From contig NZ_CANKZA010000001.1 in the NCBI RefSeq assembly GCF_947488465.1, positions 1-64,000 of the forward strand: a stretch of 64,000 nt of DNA, written 5' to 3'. The DNA is from an uncultured Microbacterium sp. Lineage in GTDB: Bacteria > Actinomycetota > Actinomycetes > Actinomycetales > Microbacteriaceae. The first letter of the stretch is position 1. The number at the start of each line of letters is the position of its first letter. Below the pieces are notes generated by a model, which had not been told where the DNA came from, did no database searches, and saw only the letters and a program-made list of their open reading frames with translations. The translations under genes were made by a program, and so were the position numbers. Shown here piece by piece: positions 25,090-34,420 of this stretch.

Positions 25090-28079
25090 TGAGCAGCGGA
25101 TTCAAGTTCGATTCCAGTCAGCAGTACCAGCTTGATGCGATCAAGTCGGTTGTCGACCTCTTCGATGGCCAGCCGAAGGATGCCGAAAAACTAGAGACGA
25201 CGCTGCGAGGCCAGGTCGCCGCGATCGACGAGACGAGCAACGCAGCGCTGGACCTCGACCTGTCCCAGGAAGTGGGCGCGGTCGGCAACCGCTTGGTCCT
25301 CGACCGCGACACTGTCTTCGCAAACCTTCAGCGCGTGCAAGACAAGAATGGGCTCGAAGTCTCCTCCAAGCTGTTCGACGACGCGCTCGACTTCGACATT
25401 GAGATGGAGACTGGCACCGGCAAGACCTACGTCTATCTTCGTACGATCTTTGAACTTGCCGAACGGTACAATTTCACGAAGTTCGTGATCCTGGTTCCGA
25501 GTGTCGCGATCCGCGAGGGTGTCAATACGAGCATCCGACTCATGCGCTCGCACTTCGAAGACCTCTACAAGAAGCGCAACATCACCTTCGACTCGTCGGT
25601 CTACAGTGGCCAGAACGCGGAGGAGGTGCAGTCCTTCGCCACCTCGACCAATGTACAGATCATGGTCATGACGATCGCTTCCCTGCGAGGCGACAAGAAC
25701 ACGCGCGTCATCCACCAGACCCGTGACAAGCTGAACGGGCTCCGACCGATCGACTACCTGAGGGCGACTCATCCGGTTGTCATCATGGACGAGCCGCAGA
25801 ACATGGAGTCCCTGCTGTCGCAGTCCGCTGTCGGCGAGCTCGATCCAGTCTTCACTCTCCGGTACAGCGCGACGCACAAGAAGTTACGCAACGTCGTCTA
25901 CCGGCTCGACCCTGTCGACGCTCACGACCTCGGCCTCGTGAAGCAGATCGTGGTGGCGGACGTTCAGCAGCAAGGCGCAGACGCTACGCCGTACATAAAG
26001 CTCGTTGACGTCCGAAACGATAAGGGCTGGGTTGCGCGCCTGGAGTTGTCGTGCCGCAAGGCGGACGGTTCGCTGGAGCGGCGCATCGTCAACGTCAAAC
26101 AGAACCAGGAACTGTCAGATCCAAGGCTGACCGGCAACGCTCGCTATGCGGGCTGGCGCATCAACGAGATGAGCCTCGAGCCTTCATTCGTCGACCTGAC
26201 GCTTTACTCGGGTTACCTGCACCAGGGCGAGGCTATCGGCGGGGCCTCGGGCGCGATCTACAAAGAGATGATCCGCGAAACCATCAAGGAGCACCTCCGC
26301 AAGGAAACGCAGCTGCGAGCCAAGGGCATCAAGGTCCTCAGCCTGTTCTTTATCGATAAGGTCGAGAGCTTCCTCGGCGATGGCGCCAACAACGTTGACG
26401 CAAACGGCCAGTTCGTTCAGTGGTTCGACGAGCTGTTCCGGGAGGAACGCGCGAAGTCCCAGCAGTCGCAGGAGCTCCTGCCCCAAGACCCGGCCGACCT
26501 GCGACGCGGCTACTTCTCCGTCCTCAAAGGAACAAAGGGTGCGGCCGACACCTTTCAGGACACTACTGGTGCAACCAAGGCCGACGACGACGCCTATGAG
26601 CTGATCATGCAGCAGAAGGAACGCCTGCTCGATGAGAACGAGTCGGTGCGATTCATTTTCAGTCACTCGGCGCTCCGGGAAGGTTGGGACAACCCGAACG
26701 TGTTCCAGATCTGCACGCTGCGCGAGATGGGTGCGGAGACGGAGCGGCGGCAGACGCTAGGTCGAGGGCTACGTCTGCCGGTCGCTCAGCGCGAAGGCGG
26801 CTACGAACGCGTCGCGGATCGTGGCATCGCGACGTTGACCGTCATCGCGAACGAGTCGTATAAGCAGTTCGCGGACGCGCTGCAGAAGGAATATAAGGAC
26901 GCCGGGGTCGAGATTGGCCGCGTACGCAAGGCCGAGTTCTCAAAAATCCCGCTGCAGGCAACGGACGGATCACTCACGGACGAGAACCTTGGCTACGCCG
27001 GTTCTGTGTCGATCTGGGAGCACCTCCTGTCGCAGCGCTTCATTGATCAGGACGGCGTCGTGCAGCCGAAGTTCCAGCCGAACACGCTCGGCTTCAGCTT
27101 GAACATGCCGGTCGACTTCGCGTGGGCGGAGCCGTTCGTCATCGAGCTTGTCGACCGCGCCAACATCGGGAATTACATCAAACCGAAGAGCAAGCGACAG
27201 GCTCGAACACTAAACAAGCAGCTGTTCGCTAACCCCGAGTTCGAGCAGTTCTGGGAGACGATCAGCCGCCGCACGACCTACCGGGTTGAGGTCGAGCGAG
27301 ACAAGATCATCGAGAAGTCGATTGACGCGATCAAGGTTGCTCCCGAGATCGAACCGTTGCGCATCCAGGTCACCCGCGCGGGCGTGAAGGTGCTTCGTGG
27401 CGGCGCCAAGGGTCAAGAACTCGGTTCACGCCAGCAGGAGCTCAAGGGCAGCTACGACCTGCCGGACATCATCGGAGAGCTTCAGGAGGCGACTTCCCTC
27501 ACCCGGAAGACCATCGTCGACATCCTTGTCGGGGGCGGCCGGCTTGAAGAGTTCATCGCTAACCCCAACGACTTCATTGCAATGGCGAAGCGGATCCTGC
27601 GCAACACACTCGCTGAGCTCGTCGTCGACGGCGTCCAGTACGAGCGGATCGTGGGCTCTGTCTACGAGCTGCGCGAGCTCCGCAAGGATGGCGAGGAGGA
27701 GAAGGAACGCTTCCTCGACCAGATGTACAAGCTCGAGAACGCTGAGAAGTCGAACTTCGATTACGTGGTCTACGACTCCGATCCGGAGCGTCAGTTCGCT
27801 GAGCTTCTCGACGGACGCGAGGACGTCAAGCTTTTCATGAAGCTTCCGGACAAGTTCAAGATCGACACCCCTGTCGGACCGTACAACCCTGACTGGGCCA
27901 TCGTGAAACACGAAGACGGCGAGGAGCGTGTGTACATGATCCGCGAGACGAAGAGCACCGAGGAAGAGGTGAAGCGGCGCCCGACAGAGAACGCCAAGAT
28001 CAAGTCCGCCAAGCGTCATTTCGAGGCCATCGGAGTCGGCGATTATGCAGTGTCTGTGCCCGGGAAGTGGCGAGTGTGA
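25089..28079 (+). CDS. res: Type III restriction subunit (Res)
   Basis: A 996-residue SF2 helicase-nuclease that cleaves unmodified DNA together with Mod. Walker A ETGTGKT is at about 107-113, with motif II as DEPQ at about 234-237, a common Res variant of DExx. SALREGWDNPNVFQI and QTLGRGLRLPV are the later helicase motifs. The C-terminal PD-(D/E)xK nuclease is intact: NPDWAIV...YMIRETKS (about 935-957). I chose ATG 25089 inside the mod stop; an ATG at 25077 in the same frame is less likely. The TGA overlaps the next ATG, that of a 51-residue ORF. Confidence 0.95.
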   Translation: MSSGFKFDSSQQYQLDAIKSVVDLFDGQPKDAEKLETTLRGQVAAIDETSNAALDLDLSQEVGAVGNRLVLDRDTVFANLQRVQDKNGLEVSSKLFDDALDFDIEMETGTGKTYVYLRTIFELAERYNFTKFVILVPSVAIREGVNTSIRLMRSHFEDLYKKRNITFDSSVYSGQNAEEVQSFATSTNVQIMVMTIASLRGDKNTRVIHQTRDKLNGLRPIDYLRATHPVVIMDEPQNMESLLSQSAVGELDPVFTLRYSATHKKLRNVVYRLDPVDAHDLGLVKQIVVADVQQQGADATPYIKLVDVRNDKGWVARLELSCRKADGSLERRIVNVKQNQELSDPRLTGNARYAGWRINEMSLEPSFVDLTLYSGYLHQGEAIGGASGAIYKEMIRETIKEHLRKETQLRAKGIKVLSLFFIDKVESFLGDGANNVDANGQFVQWFDELFREERAKSQQSQELLPQDPADLRRGYFSVLKGTKGAADTFQDTTGATKADDDAYELIMQQKERLLDENESVRFIFSHSALREGWDNPNVFQICTLREMGAETERRQTLGRGLRLPVAQREGGYERVADRGIATLTVIANESYKQFADALQKEYKDAGVEIGRVRKAEFSKIPLQATDGSLTDENLGYAGSVSIWEHLLSQRFIDQDGVVQPKFQPNTLGFSLNMPVDFAWAEPFVIELVDRANIGNYIKPKSKRQARTLNKQLFANPEFEQFWETISRRTTYRVEVERDKIIEKSIDAIKVAPEIEPLRIQVTRAGVKVLRGGAKGQELGSRQQELKGSYDLPDIIGELQEATSLTRKTIVDILVGGGRLEEFIANPNDFIAMAKRILRNTLAELVVDGVQYERIVGSVYELRELRKDGEEEKERFLDQMYKLENAEKSNFDYVVYDSDPERQFAELLDGREDVKLFMKLPDKFKIDTPVGPYNPDWAIVKHEDGEERVYMIRETKSTEEEVKRRPTENAKIKSAKRHFEAIGVGDYAVSVPGKWRV

Positions 28080-28234
28080 TGCTTACATTCGGACCCGTCA
28101 ACACCAAGGCGCTTGAGGTTGTCTCCCAACTCTGTGCTGACGGCGGAGACCGTGAGAGCCAACAGTGTGCAATCGAGCCGCTCGGCACGTTCCTCGAACG
28201 ATTCTCTGGACTCTCTGTAGGAGCTAGTAAATGA
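28079..28234 (+). CDS. Small 51-residue protein between Res and the ATPase
   Basis: A 51-codon frame (MLTFGPVNTKALEVVSQLCA...) whose ATG overlaps the res stop (TGATG at 28077-28081) and whose TGA overlaps the next ATG (ATGA at 28231-28234). Coupling at both ends means ribosomes can pass through it from res to the ATPase, which argues for a translated gene. The product is soluble, slightly acidic and has two cysteines (19 and 30). I recognise no family. It could be an inhibitor, an adaptor or a leader for the ATPase. Without it the ATPase would have a 151-nt gap upstream. Confidence 0.65.
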   Translation: MLTFGPVNTKALEVVSQLCADGGDRESQQCAIEPLGTFLERFSGLSVGASK

Positions 28235-30804
28235 CCCTCAATGAGGACCTGGCGAGTTGGCTTGCTGCGCGGCCAGATTGGCAGAAGGACGCTGTCGCGC
28301 GCTTCTGCCGCAACGAGACACTGCCTGCTGACGACGTGTCTGCCATCGCGGACCAGCTGATCGCGGGAACGTACCCGGTTGCCACAAACGTAAAAGCCGC
28401 TGACATCCCGGGCTCGACAGCCGCAGGAGACCCCGTCAGTCTTGTTCAGGTATCGGGCGTCGAGGGTGTCAATGCTCTCGCAGAAGGCCAGACGCTCTCT
28501 TTCGGCGCCGCGGGACTGACGGTCGCCTTCGGTAACAACGCCAGCGGGAAGTCTGGCTACGCGCGGCTCATCCGTGAGGCCGTCACCGCTCGCGTCAAGG
28601 GCGCGCAACTACTCGGTGACGTCTTCTCGGATACGGATACTGCGCAGGCGGCGAAGCTCGACTACAAGGTTGGTATCAACGCCGAGACGTGGGATCTAGG
28701 TGAGCCACAGAGCACCGAACTGTCCCGAATTCGCTTCTACGACGAGGACTGCGGTGATGCGTACGTCACGACTGCCTCGGAGGCCAACTACCGGCCATCA
28801 GCGCTCACAATTCTTGACCAACTGTCCGAAGCTTGCGAAGCGGTCGCCGCTGAACTCACGCGCCGGCTTGGTGCGAACCAGACCGAGCGACCGCAGCTTC
28901 CGGTACTCCATCCAGACACTCCCGCGTCGGCGTTCCTCTCAGGCATCTCGGCCACCACCACTAAGGACGCGATCGAGGAAGCCATCACACTGGCAGAGGA
29001 TCATGATGCGCGGCTAGTGAAACAACTCACGGCGGAGGCGCGACTCAAGGGAAGCGACCCGACGAAGGAGAAGAATCGGCTCACAGCGCTCGGTCGCGAC
29101 TGGTCGGCTGTTGCAGCTCACGCCAAGGCAGTGGAAGACGCACTGGGTGAAAGCGAGCAGCGCGAACTCAGAGACCTGCAACAGAGGGTCGTCCAGCTCC
29201 AGGAAGCGGCGCGCATTGCATCTGCTCGCTCATTCGACTCTGAGCCTCTGCCGAGTGTTGGTTCCGAGACTTGGCGGGCGCTTTGGGAAGCAGCGCGCAA
29301 GTTTTCACTGATCGACGCATACCACGATCATGATTTCCCGGTGACAGGCAACGACGCGGTCTGCATGCTCTGTCAGCAGCCCTTGAGCGAGCAGGCCGCC
29401 GACCGACTCAGTCGATTCGAGGCGTTCGTCAAGGACACAACGTCACGAGACGCAGACACAGTCACCAAAGCGCTTGCAAGCTTCCGAAGTCACTTCGTCG
29501 ACCTTCAGACCCTACCGATCGCGGTCTCTACCGCAATTAACCGACTGCAAGACGCCGGCGAAGACATGCAGTCGGTGCTTGACTGGTTCGATGCTGGGAC
29601 GCGCGCAGCTGCTGCGGCCGTCGCCTGGATTGATAGCGAGGCAGGCGTCGATCTGCTTCCGCTCGCGCACTCGTTCAGAGGTCAGGCCGATACGCGCGCG
29701 CAAGCGTTGACCACGGAGGCGCGAGAAATCGACGCTTCAACATTTGCTCAAACACTTAGCGCGACGAGCAAGAAGGTCGTCGAACTGCAGGACGCCAAGA
29801 CACTCCACGAGGCAAAGACGACCATCGAGACCGAGGTAACACGACTTGCCCAGCGCAAGGCGATCGAGGACGTTCGCCGCCTCACCGCAACAAACGCGAT
29901 CACAACGAAACGCGGCGAGCTGACCGAGACCTACGTCACGGCCGAGGTTCGGGATCACTTCACACGAGAGACCGAACGCCTCGATCTGCGGAGAGTCACG
30001 CTCAACCGGACCGGACGTGGGCGAAACTCCGCGCTCGAACATCAGCCGAGCCTCCTCGGGTCACGCCGAAACGCTGGCGTCGACCAGGTGCTGAGCGAAG
30101 GAGAGCAGACGGCGCTCGGCTTGGCGGGATTTCTCACAGAAGTTGAGCTGGACAAGTCGCTCTCGAGTGTTGTCTTCGACGATCCCGTCTCGTCGCTCGA
30201 CGCCGAGCGAAGGGCGAAGGTCGCTCACCGCCTGGTCGAGCTTGCAAGCGAGCGACAAGTGATCGTCTTCACGCACGAGATCACCTTCGTCCACGCGCTG
30301 ATCAAAGCGGCGAACAGCAAGGCGGTCGCCGCGACTACACGATCGATTCAGCGAATGGGCGGCACTCAGCCGGGCCTCATCGTTGATCACCTCCCTTGGG
30401 CGGCAAAGGATGTTCCGGAGAGGATCAACAAGCTCGAGGCAGACTTGGCGCGCTTGAGAAAGGAGCGCGATGCTCTGACGGACGACGACTACACGGATCG
30501 GACTGCACAGATTGCTGGCCGACTCTCCGAAACCCTTGAACGGGCGATGAACCTGCACATCGTCAATGAGCTCGTGGATCGTGGGACGAACGAAGTACAG
30601 ACGAAGATGCTCAAGATTCTTCCGAAGTTCACGCAGGCTGATCATGACGAATTTCAGCTCGCCTACTCGAAGACATCAAGCTGGGCAGCTCGACATGACA
30701 ATGCGCCCGAGGAGAACTACGTGGCTCCGACGGTCGACGAGCTCTGTGAGGAGGTCGCCTGGCTGAAGGGATGGCACGCTCGCATCAAGCAGTACGCGAG
30801 ATGA
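28231..30804 (+). CDS. Zinc-hook ABC ATPase, RloC/AAA_13-like (candidate effector)
   Basis: An 857-residue ABC/SMC-type ATPase. Walker A GNNASGKS is at 101-108. Two long coiled coils flank a CMLC motif (C378, C381), which is a Rad50/RloC-like zinc hook. Signature LSEGEQ is at 621-626, Walker B/D-loop VVFDDPVSSLD at 647-657 and the H-loop His at 682. A ~150-residue C-terminal region follows, with R764, E767/E770 and H822 (ARHDNAP). RloC and PrrC are anticodon nucleases, guarded by restriction systems, with an Arg-Glu-His active site. The hook and context fit RloC, but I cannot confirm the nuclease site. Last gene of the operon. Confidence 0.82.
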   Translation: MTLNEDLASWLAARPDWQKDAVARFCRNETLPADDVSAIADQLIAGTYPVATNVKAADIPGSTAAGDPVSLVQVSGVEGVNALAEGQTLSFGAAGLTVAFGNNASGKSGYARLIREAVTARVKGAQLLGDVFSDTDTAQAAKLDYKVGINAETWDLGEPQSTELSRIRFYDEDCGDAYVTTASEANYRPSALTILDQLSEACEAVAAELTRRLGANQTERPQLPVLHPDTPASAFLSGISATTTKDAIEEAITLAEDHDARLVKQLTAEARLKGSDPTKEKNRLTALGRDWSAVAAHAKAVEDALGESEQRELRDLQQRVVQLQEAARIASARSFDSEPLPSVGSETWRALWEAARKFSLIDAYHDHDFPVTGNDAVCMLCQQPLSEQAADRLSRFEAFVKDTTSRDADTVTKALASFRSHFVDLQTLPIAVSTAINRLQDAGEDMQSVLDWFDAGTRAAAAAVAWIDSEAGVDLLPLAHSFRGQADTRAQALTTEAREIDASTFAQTLSATSKKVVELQDAKTLHEAKTTIETEVTRLAQRKAIEDVRRLTATNAITTKRGELTETYVTAEVRDHFTRETERLDLRRVTLNRTGRGRNSALEHQPSLLGSRRNAGVDQVLSEGEQTALGLAGFLTEVELDKSLSSVVFDDPVSSLDAERRAKVAHRLVELASERQVIVFTHEITFVHALIKAANSKAVAATTRSIQRMGGTQPGLIVDHLPWAAKDVPERINKLEADLARLRKERDALTDDDYTDRTAQIAGRLSETLERAMNLHIVNELVDRGTNEVQTKMLKILPKFTQADHDEFQLAYSKTSSWAARHDNAPEENYVAPTVDELCEEVAWLKGWHARIKQYAR

Positions 30805-30884
30805 TCCTGTCTAGCCCCGGCGAGCACTGCCACAAGGTCAAGGCTGACCCCTGGGGAAAGAGCGCAATGCACGCAGGCACCCGA

Positions 30885-30910
30885 GGTGGACGGCGCCCTT
30901 TAGCGCCACC
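30885..30910. repeat. Hairpin upstream of the relaxase (possible oriT part)
   Basis: GGTGG-AC-GGCGC and GCGCCACC (30903-30910) pair around a short loop with a 2-nt bulge, followed by the A-rich 30933-30960. An oriT is expected near a relaxase gene and inverted repeats usually mark it. No nic site can be assigned by reading. Confidence 0.25.
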
Positions 30911-30966
30911 TTGCTACAGCTACCTGCAACGCGTAAAAATACCTGGATAAGGGCAAAAAACGAGCC

Positions 30967-30972
30967 TACCCT
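30967..30972 (+). promoter_or_regulatory. -10 box of leaderless relaxase gene
   Basis: TACCCT lies 6 nt before the ATG at 30979, which has no Shine-Dalgarno sequence. This supports both a leaderless mRNA and the chosen start. Confidence 0.55.
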
Positions 30973-30978
30973 GGCGGC

Positions 30979-33720
30979 ATGCGCGGAGGCCTGGAGCGAT
31001 GGAAGCGGGGAGTCGGATCCCGCGGGTCTCGGAACGCCGTTGCGTACGCGCTGGAAGGTACGTGCGACGCCCATCTGTCCTCCACGACGGGCGTCGAAGC
31101 CCTCGATTCATACAGTGCGGCATCCGATGCGACCGTCTCTCGGTTCATCGTCGACAACGGCGTCATCACGACCGACCGGATGAGTGCTGGCGGCCTTCGT
31201 GTCTGGCTTTCCGGATACGACCCGATCACGGGGGAGGAGCGCGGCCACCAGCGGCTGAGCCCCGACGCTGACCTGCTGCTCGACGGGACGCTCAACCACC
31301 CGAAGTCGTTTAGCCTCGCGGCGCTGCTGCATCCGGAACTCGCGGACGAGTTTGAGGTGCTGCAAGATCGGCTGCGCGAACGCATCCTGCTCACTTGGCA
31401 GACCGAGCTCAACGCACGGCGCGGGCATGGCGGACTCATCCGTGAAGCGATCACGCGCATCGAGGTTGTCGAGCTACGGCACCGGCGGTCGCGCGCGCTC
31501 GACCCGCACATCCACCGTCACCTGTGGCTGAACATCAAGGTGCTCGGCGCGGACGGCAAGTGGTCGAATCTCGACTCGCGTGTCGCAATGAAACTGCACA
31601 CTGTCATCAATGCCGAAGGCGAGCTTGCCGCCCGAACCGACCCCGCGTGGATCGCCGCACTCGCCCGACACGGGTACACGCTCGACGACGCGGGGGAGAT
31701 CGCCGAACTTGCCGGCGCCGTCCGTCCGCTCTCGCGCCGCTCATCGCAGATCGAGACAAACCGTGCGCGCCTGATCGCGGAGTGGACGGCGGCGCACGGC
31801 GGTTCGGCGTCGAGTACGGAGGTGCTCCGGCAGATCGATCGGCGCGCGTGGGCGGTCGCGCGACCGAACAAGCCGGCCGACCTCGACGAGGTGTCATGGG
31901 AGTCGCGCATCCGCGACGAGATCGCGTCGATCGATCCCCACCTGCTCGCCGCACGGGCACCGATCACGATCGCTGCGACCGATGTGCACGCGCTCGATCT
32001 GGACCTGCTCGCCGCCGCGGCGATCGTTGACGCGGACGACCGGTCCACATCATGTGGCGGGCGGTTCAGCACTTTCGACCTTCGCGCTGGCGCGACACGT
32101 GCTCTCTCACGCACCGGAGTCGTCGCGCCGCGCGAACAGCTCGACGGGGTGATCGCGCAGATCTCGGCCCGCGCGACACAGACGGTTTATCGGCTCGTCG
32201 GCGAGGTGCCGCCGGCGCATGTGAAGGCCTTCATGGCGACCGAGACCGTGCGCGCGAAGATCAGCCTCGCCGGACGCCTCGATGCGCTCGCCCAAGCGGG
32301 TTGTTCACTCCTGCCGGCCGAGCTACGGCGGTTGTCGGGTAGCGAGGACAGGTCGACACTCGACGCGTCGCAGAGCGTCGCTGCGCGCGCGATCGCGGGG
32401 ACCGATGGACTCGTGACGGTCACGGGCCCCGCCGGCACCGGCAAGACCACGATGCTGCGCACGGCATTCGCAGCTCTCTGGGGGCAGAAGCGGCGGATGC
32501 TCGTTGTCGCTCCTACACGGAAAGCCGCGTCGGTGGCTTCCCGCGAGATCGGGGCTGCGGCATCCAGCATTCATGCGCTGCTCGCTGACCACGGCTATCG
32601 GTGGGGCGTCGACCAGGCGGGCGCGATGATGTGGACTCGGCTGCGGGTGGGCGAGGTCGATCCCTCGACGGGTGCGATCTATGCCGGACCTACGCAGCAC
32701 GCGCTGCGCGCTCGGGATCGGATCGTGGTTGACGAGGCGGGAATGGTCGAGCTGCAGGCGGCGAACGTTCTCGTCGAGCTCGCGCTCGAGCATCGCGTGG
32801 GAATAGCGTTCGTCGGTGACCCGCACCAGGCGCTGCCGGTGGGACACGCAGGTGCCATGGGCTCCGCGATCCGGCACGCGAACGCGGCGGTGGAGCTCGA
32901 CACGGTGCACCGGTTTCGCGATCCGGAGTACGCGGCACTCACGCTACGGCTTCGCGAAGCGAGCGATCGCGACGGTGCGCTGGTGGTCGCGGGCGAGCTC
33001 GCCGAGCGCGGCCACGTCGTGCGGGTCGACCATCATGACGCCGCCCGTGAGCAGATGATCGACGCCTACTTCGAATGGCACGCGCGCGGCAAGCGGGTGA
33101 CGTTGGTGTCCGGCACGAACGCTGAGGCCAATGCCATCAATGACGCGATCCAGCAGCGTCGAGTCGATAGCGGCGAGCTGGATCCCCGCGTGGTCGCGTG
33201 GGGCATGGGGGAGCAGCGCCTCCTTGTCGGCGACACCGTGCAGACCCGCCGCAACGATAAGCTCACCGGCGTCGAGAACCGTGCGCAGTGGGTTGTGCGC
33301 GGCATCCGCGACGATTTCGTGGACCTTGTGTCGGTGGGCGACAGTGGCGAGCTGCGGCGCGTGTCGGCCGAGTATGCGCGGGAGCATGTGCAGCTTTCCT
33401 ATGCGTCGACGGTGCACGGCGTGCAGGGCGACACCGCCGACGCGTCGGTGGTCGGTCCCGATGTGGATGCCGCTGGGCTTTACGTCGGTCTCACCCGCGG
33501 GCGGGTGCACAACGCCGCGATCGTGGTCGCGGGGACGGATGCCGCAGCTCGCGAGTGTCTCGCCGAGTCGATGCAGCGTGGCACTCCGGAGTTGACGATG
33601 CAGGACGCCGTGCGCGCGGCGGCGGCGGAATTGCGGCGGGCTGCACGGGAGCGGGATGTCACTGTGTGGACCGGGCCGGTCGTCGGAGCGCCCAGCGCGG
33701 GGCGCGGGATCGGGATGTAG
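30979..33720 (+). CDS. MobF-family relaxase-helicase
   Basis: A 913-residue TrwC/TraA-type conjugative relaxase. The N-terminal ~300 residues are the HUH relaxase domain with the metal triad H177-H179-H181 (DPHIHRHLW). Candidate catalytic tyrosines are Y23, Y45 and Y80. A C-terminal SF1 helicase has Walker A GPAGTGKT at about 483-490, VVDEAGM as motif II and a final GLTRGR. The enzyme nicks oriT and unwinds the transferred strand. No coupling protein or type IV secretion gene is visible, so the element is at most mobilizable. It begins 175 nt after the ATPase operon. Confidence 0.9.
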   Translation: MRGGLERWKRGVGSRGSRNAVAYALEGTCDAHLSSTTGVEALDSYSAASDATVSRFIVDNGVITTDRMSAGGLRVWLSGYDPITGEERGHQRLSPDADLLLDGTLNHPKSFSLAALLHPELADEFEVLQDRLRERILLTWQTELNARRGHGGLIREAITRIEVVELRHRRSRALDPHIHRHLWLNIKVLGADGKWSNLDSRVAMKLHTVINAEGELAARTDPAWIAALARHGYTLDDAGEIAELAGAVRPLSRRSSQIETNRARLIAEWTAAHGGSASSTEVLRQIDRRAWAVARPNKPADLDEVSWESRIRDEIASIDPHLLAARAPITIAATDVHALDLDLLAAAAIVDADDRSTSCGGRFSTFDLRAGATRALSRTGVVAPREQLDGVIAQISARATQTVYRLVGEVPPAHVKAFMATETVRAKISLAGRLDALAQAGCSLLPAELRRLSGSEDRSTLDASQSVAARAIAGTDGLVTVTGPAGTGKTTMLRTAFAALWGQKRRMLVVAPTRKAASVASREIGAAASSIHALLADHGYRWGVDQAGAMMWTRLRVGEVDPSTGAIYAGPTQHALRARDRIVVDEAGMVELQAANVLVELALEHRVGIAFVGDPHQALPVGHAGAMGSAIRHANAAVELDTVHRFRDPEYAALTLRLREASDRDGALVVAGELAERGHVVRVDHHDAAREQMIDAYFEWHARGKRVTLVSGTNAEANAINDAIQQRRVDSGELDPRVVAWGMGEQRLLVGDTVQTRRNDKLTGVENRAQWVVRGIRDDFVDLVSVGDSGELRRVSAEYAREHVQLSYASTVHGVQGDTADASVVGPDVDAAGLYVGLTRGRVHNAAIVVAGTDAAARECLAESMQRGTPELTMQDAVRAAAAELRRAARERDVTVWTGPVVGAPSAGRGIGM

Positions 33721-33833
33721 GGGAAGCTCGGTCGGCGAGCGCTTCGCGCGACACCTGTTGCCTCGACCCCGGCTTATCACCACCTATGGCGCTATCTGTC
33801 TGTAGCGGCATCCGCTGCTTGGCCGCTTTCTTG

Positions 33834-34418
33834 CTACAGAACGAGTGGAGCCGGACGGGCGACGGGCGAGGGAAGGCCAGCCGCAAGGATTCGTTCCACC
33901 ATCCCAACCGCTCGGTCGGTGAGCGAGTCGCCCGGGTAGAAGTCTTCGTACAGGTCCTCGGCGGCCGCGAGTGTGTTGATCTCGCACAGTGCAAGGAGCG
34001 GCCGAATGTCGTTGGTGTCGCGGCCTGGCCGGTTGGCGCGAAGCTTCATGGCGAGGAGCGTTTCCTTCGCCGCGACTTGGATCACGATGCCGTCGGCGTC
34101 GAAAACTGTTTCCCACTCGACTGCACGGCGACCGAAAGTCGGGATCGCATCGGCTCGTTCGACTGCGAAGTTGAGCCAGAGTGGATCCCACCCATGCTGA
34201 ACCGCGACCCGCGTCGCCGCGGCGGCGACGGCTTCGTCGCTTCCTGGCTGGATGTGAAGCGAGTCCAGGTCTTGCGTCGTTCCGCGGTCGAAGTAGAGGA
34301 GGGCCAAAGCCGCGCCTCCAACGATCCGAATGCCCGCGACCTCACCGGCGGAGCGAAGCTCGCTGATGAGTTCGCGAAGAGCACCGATGATGTCGCTTCT
34401 GTCGAGGGAAGTTGCCAT
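33834..34418 (-). CDS. Nucleotidyltransferase-type toxin of TA module 1
   Basis: A 194-residue protein with the minimal nucleotidyltransferase signature of AbiEii/MenT-like toxins: IRIVGGAALALLYF then DRGTTQDLDSLH (GG and DxD about 33-53), and later VAAKETLLAMKL. Such toxins inactivate tRNA or protein targets by nucleotide transfer. It follows its XRE partner by 2 nt. It is clearly paralogous to 50576-51169 and distantly related in motif to 42903-43649. The usual active-site pair is D-L-D here. The toxin role is inferred from family and context. Confidence 0.78.
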   Translation of the reverse strand: MATSLDRSDIIGALRELISELRSAGEVAGIRIVGGAALALLYFDRGTTQDLDSLHIQPGSDEAVAAAATRVAVQHGWDPLWLNFAVERADAIPTFGRRAVEWETVFDADGIVIQVAAKETLLAMKLRANRPGRDTNDIRPLLALCEINTLAAAEDLYEDFYPGDSLTDRAVGMVERILAAGLPSPVARPAPLVL

Positions 34419-34420
34419 TC

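Noticed and set aside
20164-30804. Calling the operon DISARM
   Set aside because: SNF2 plus methylase fits DISARM class 1 superficially, but the DUF1998-type helicase, DrmB and DrmC are absent and Res is present.
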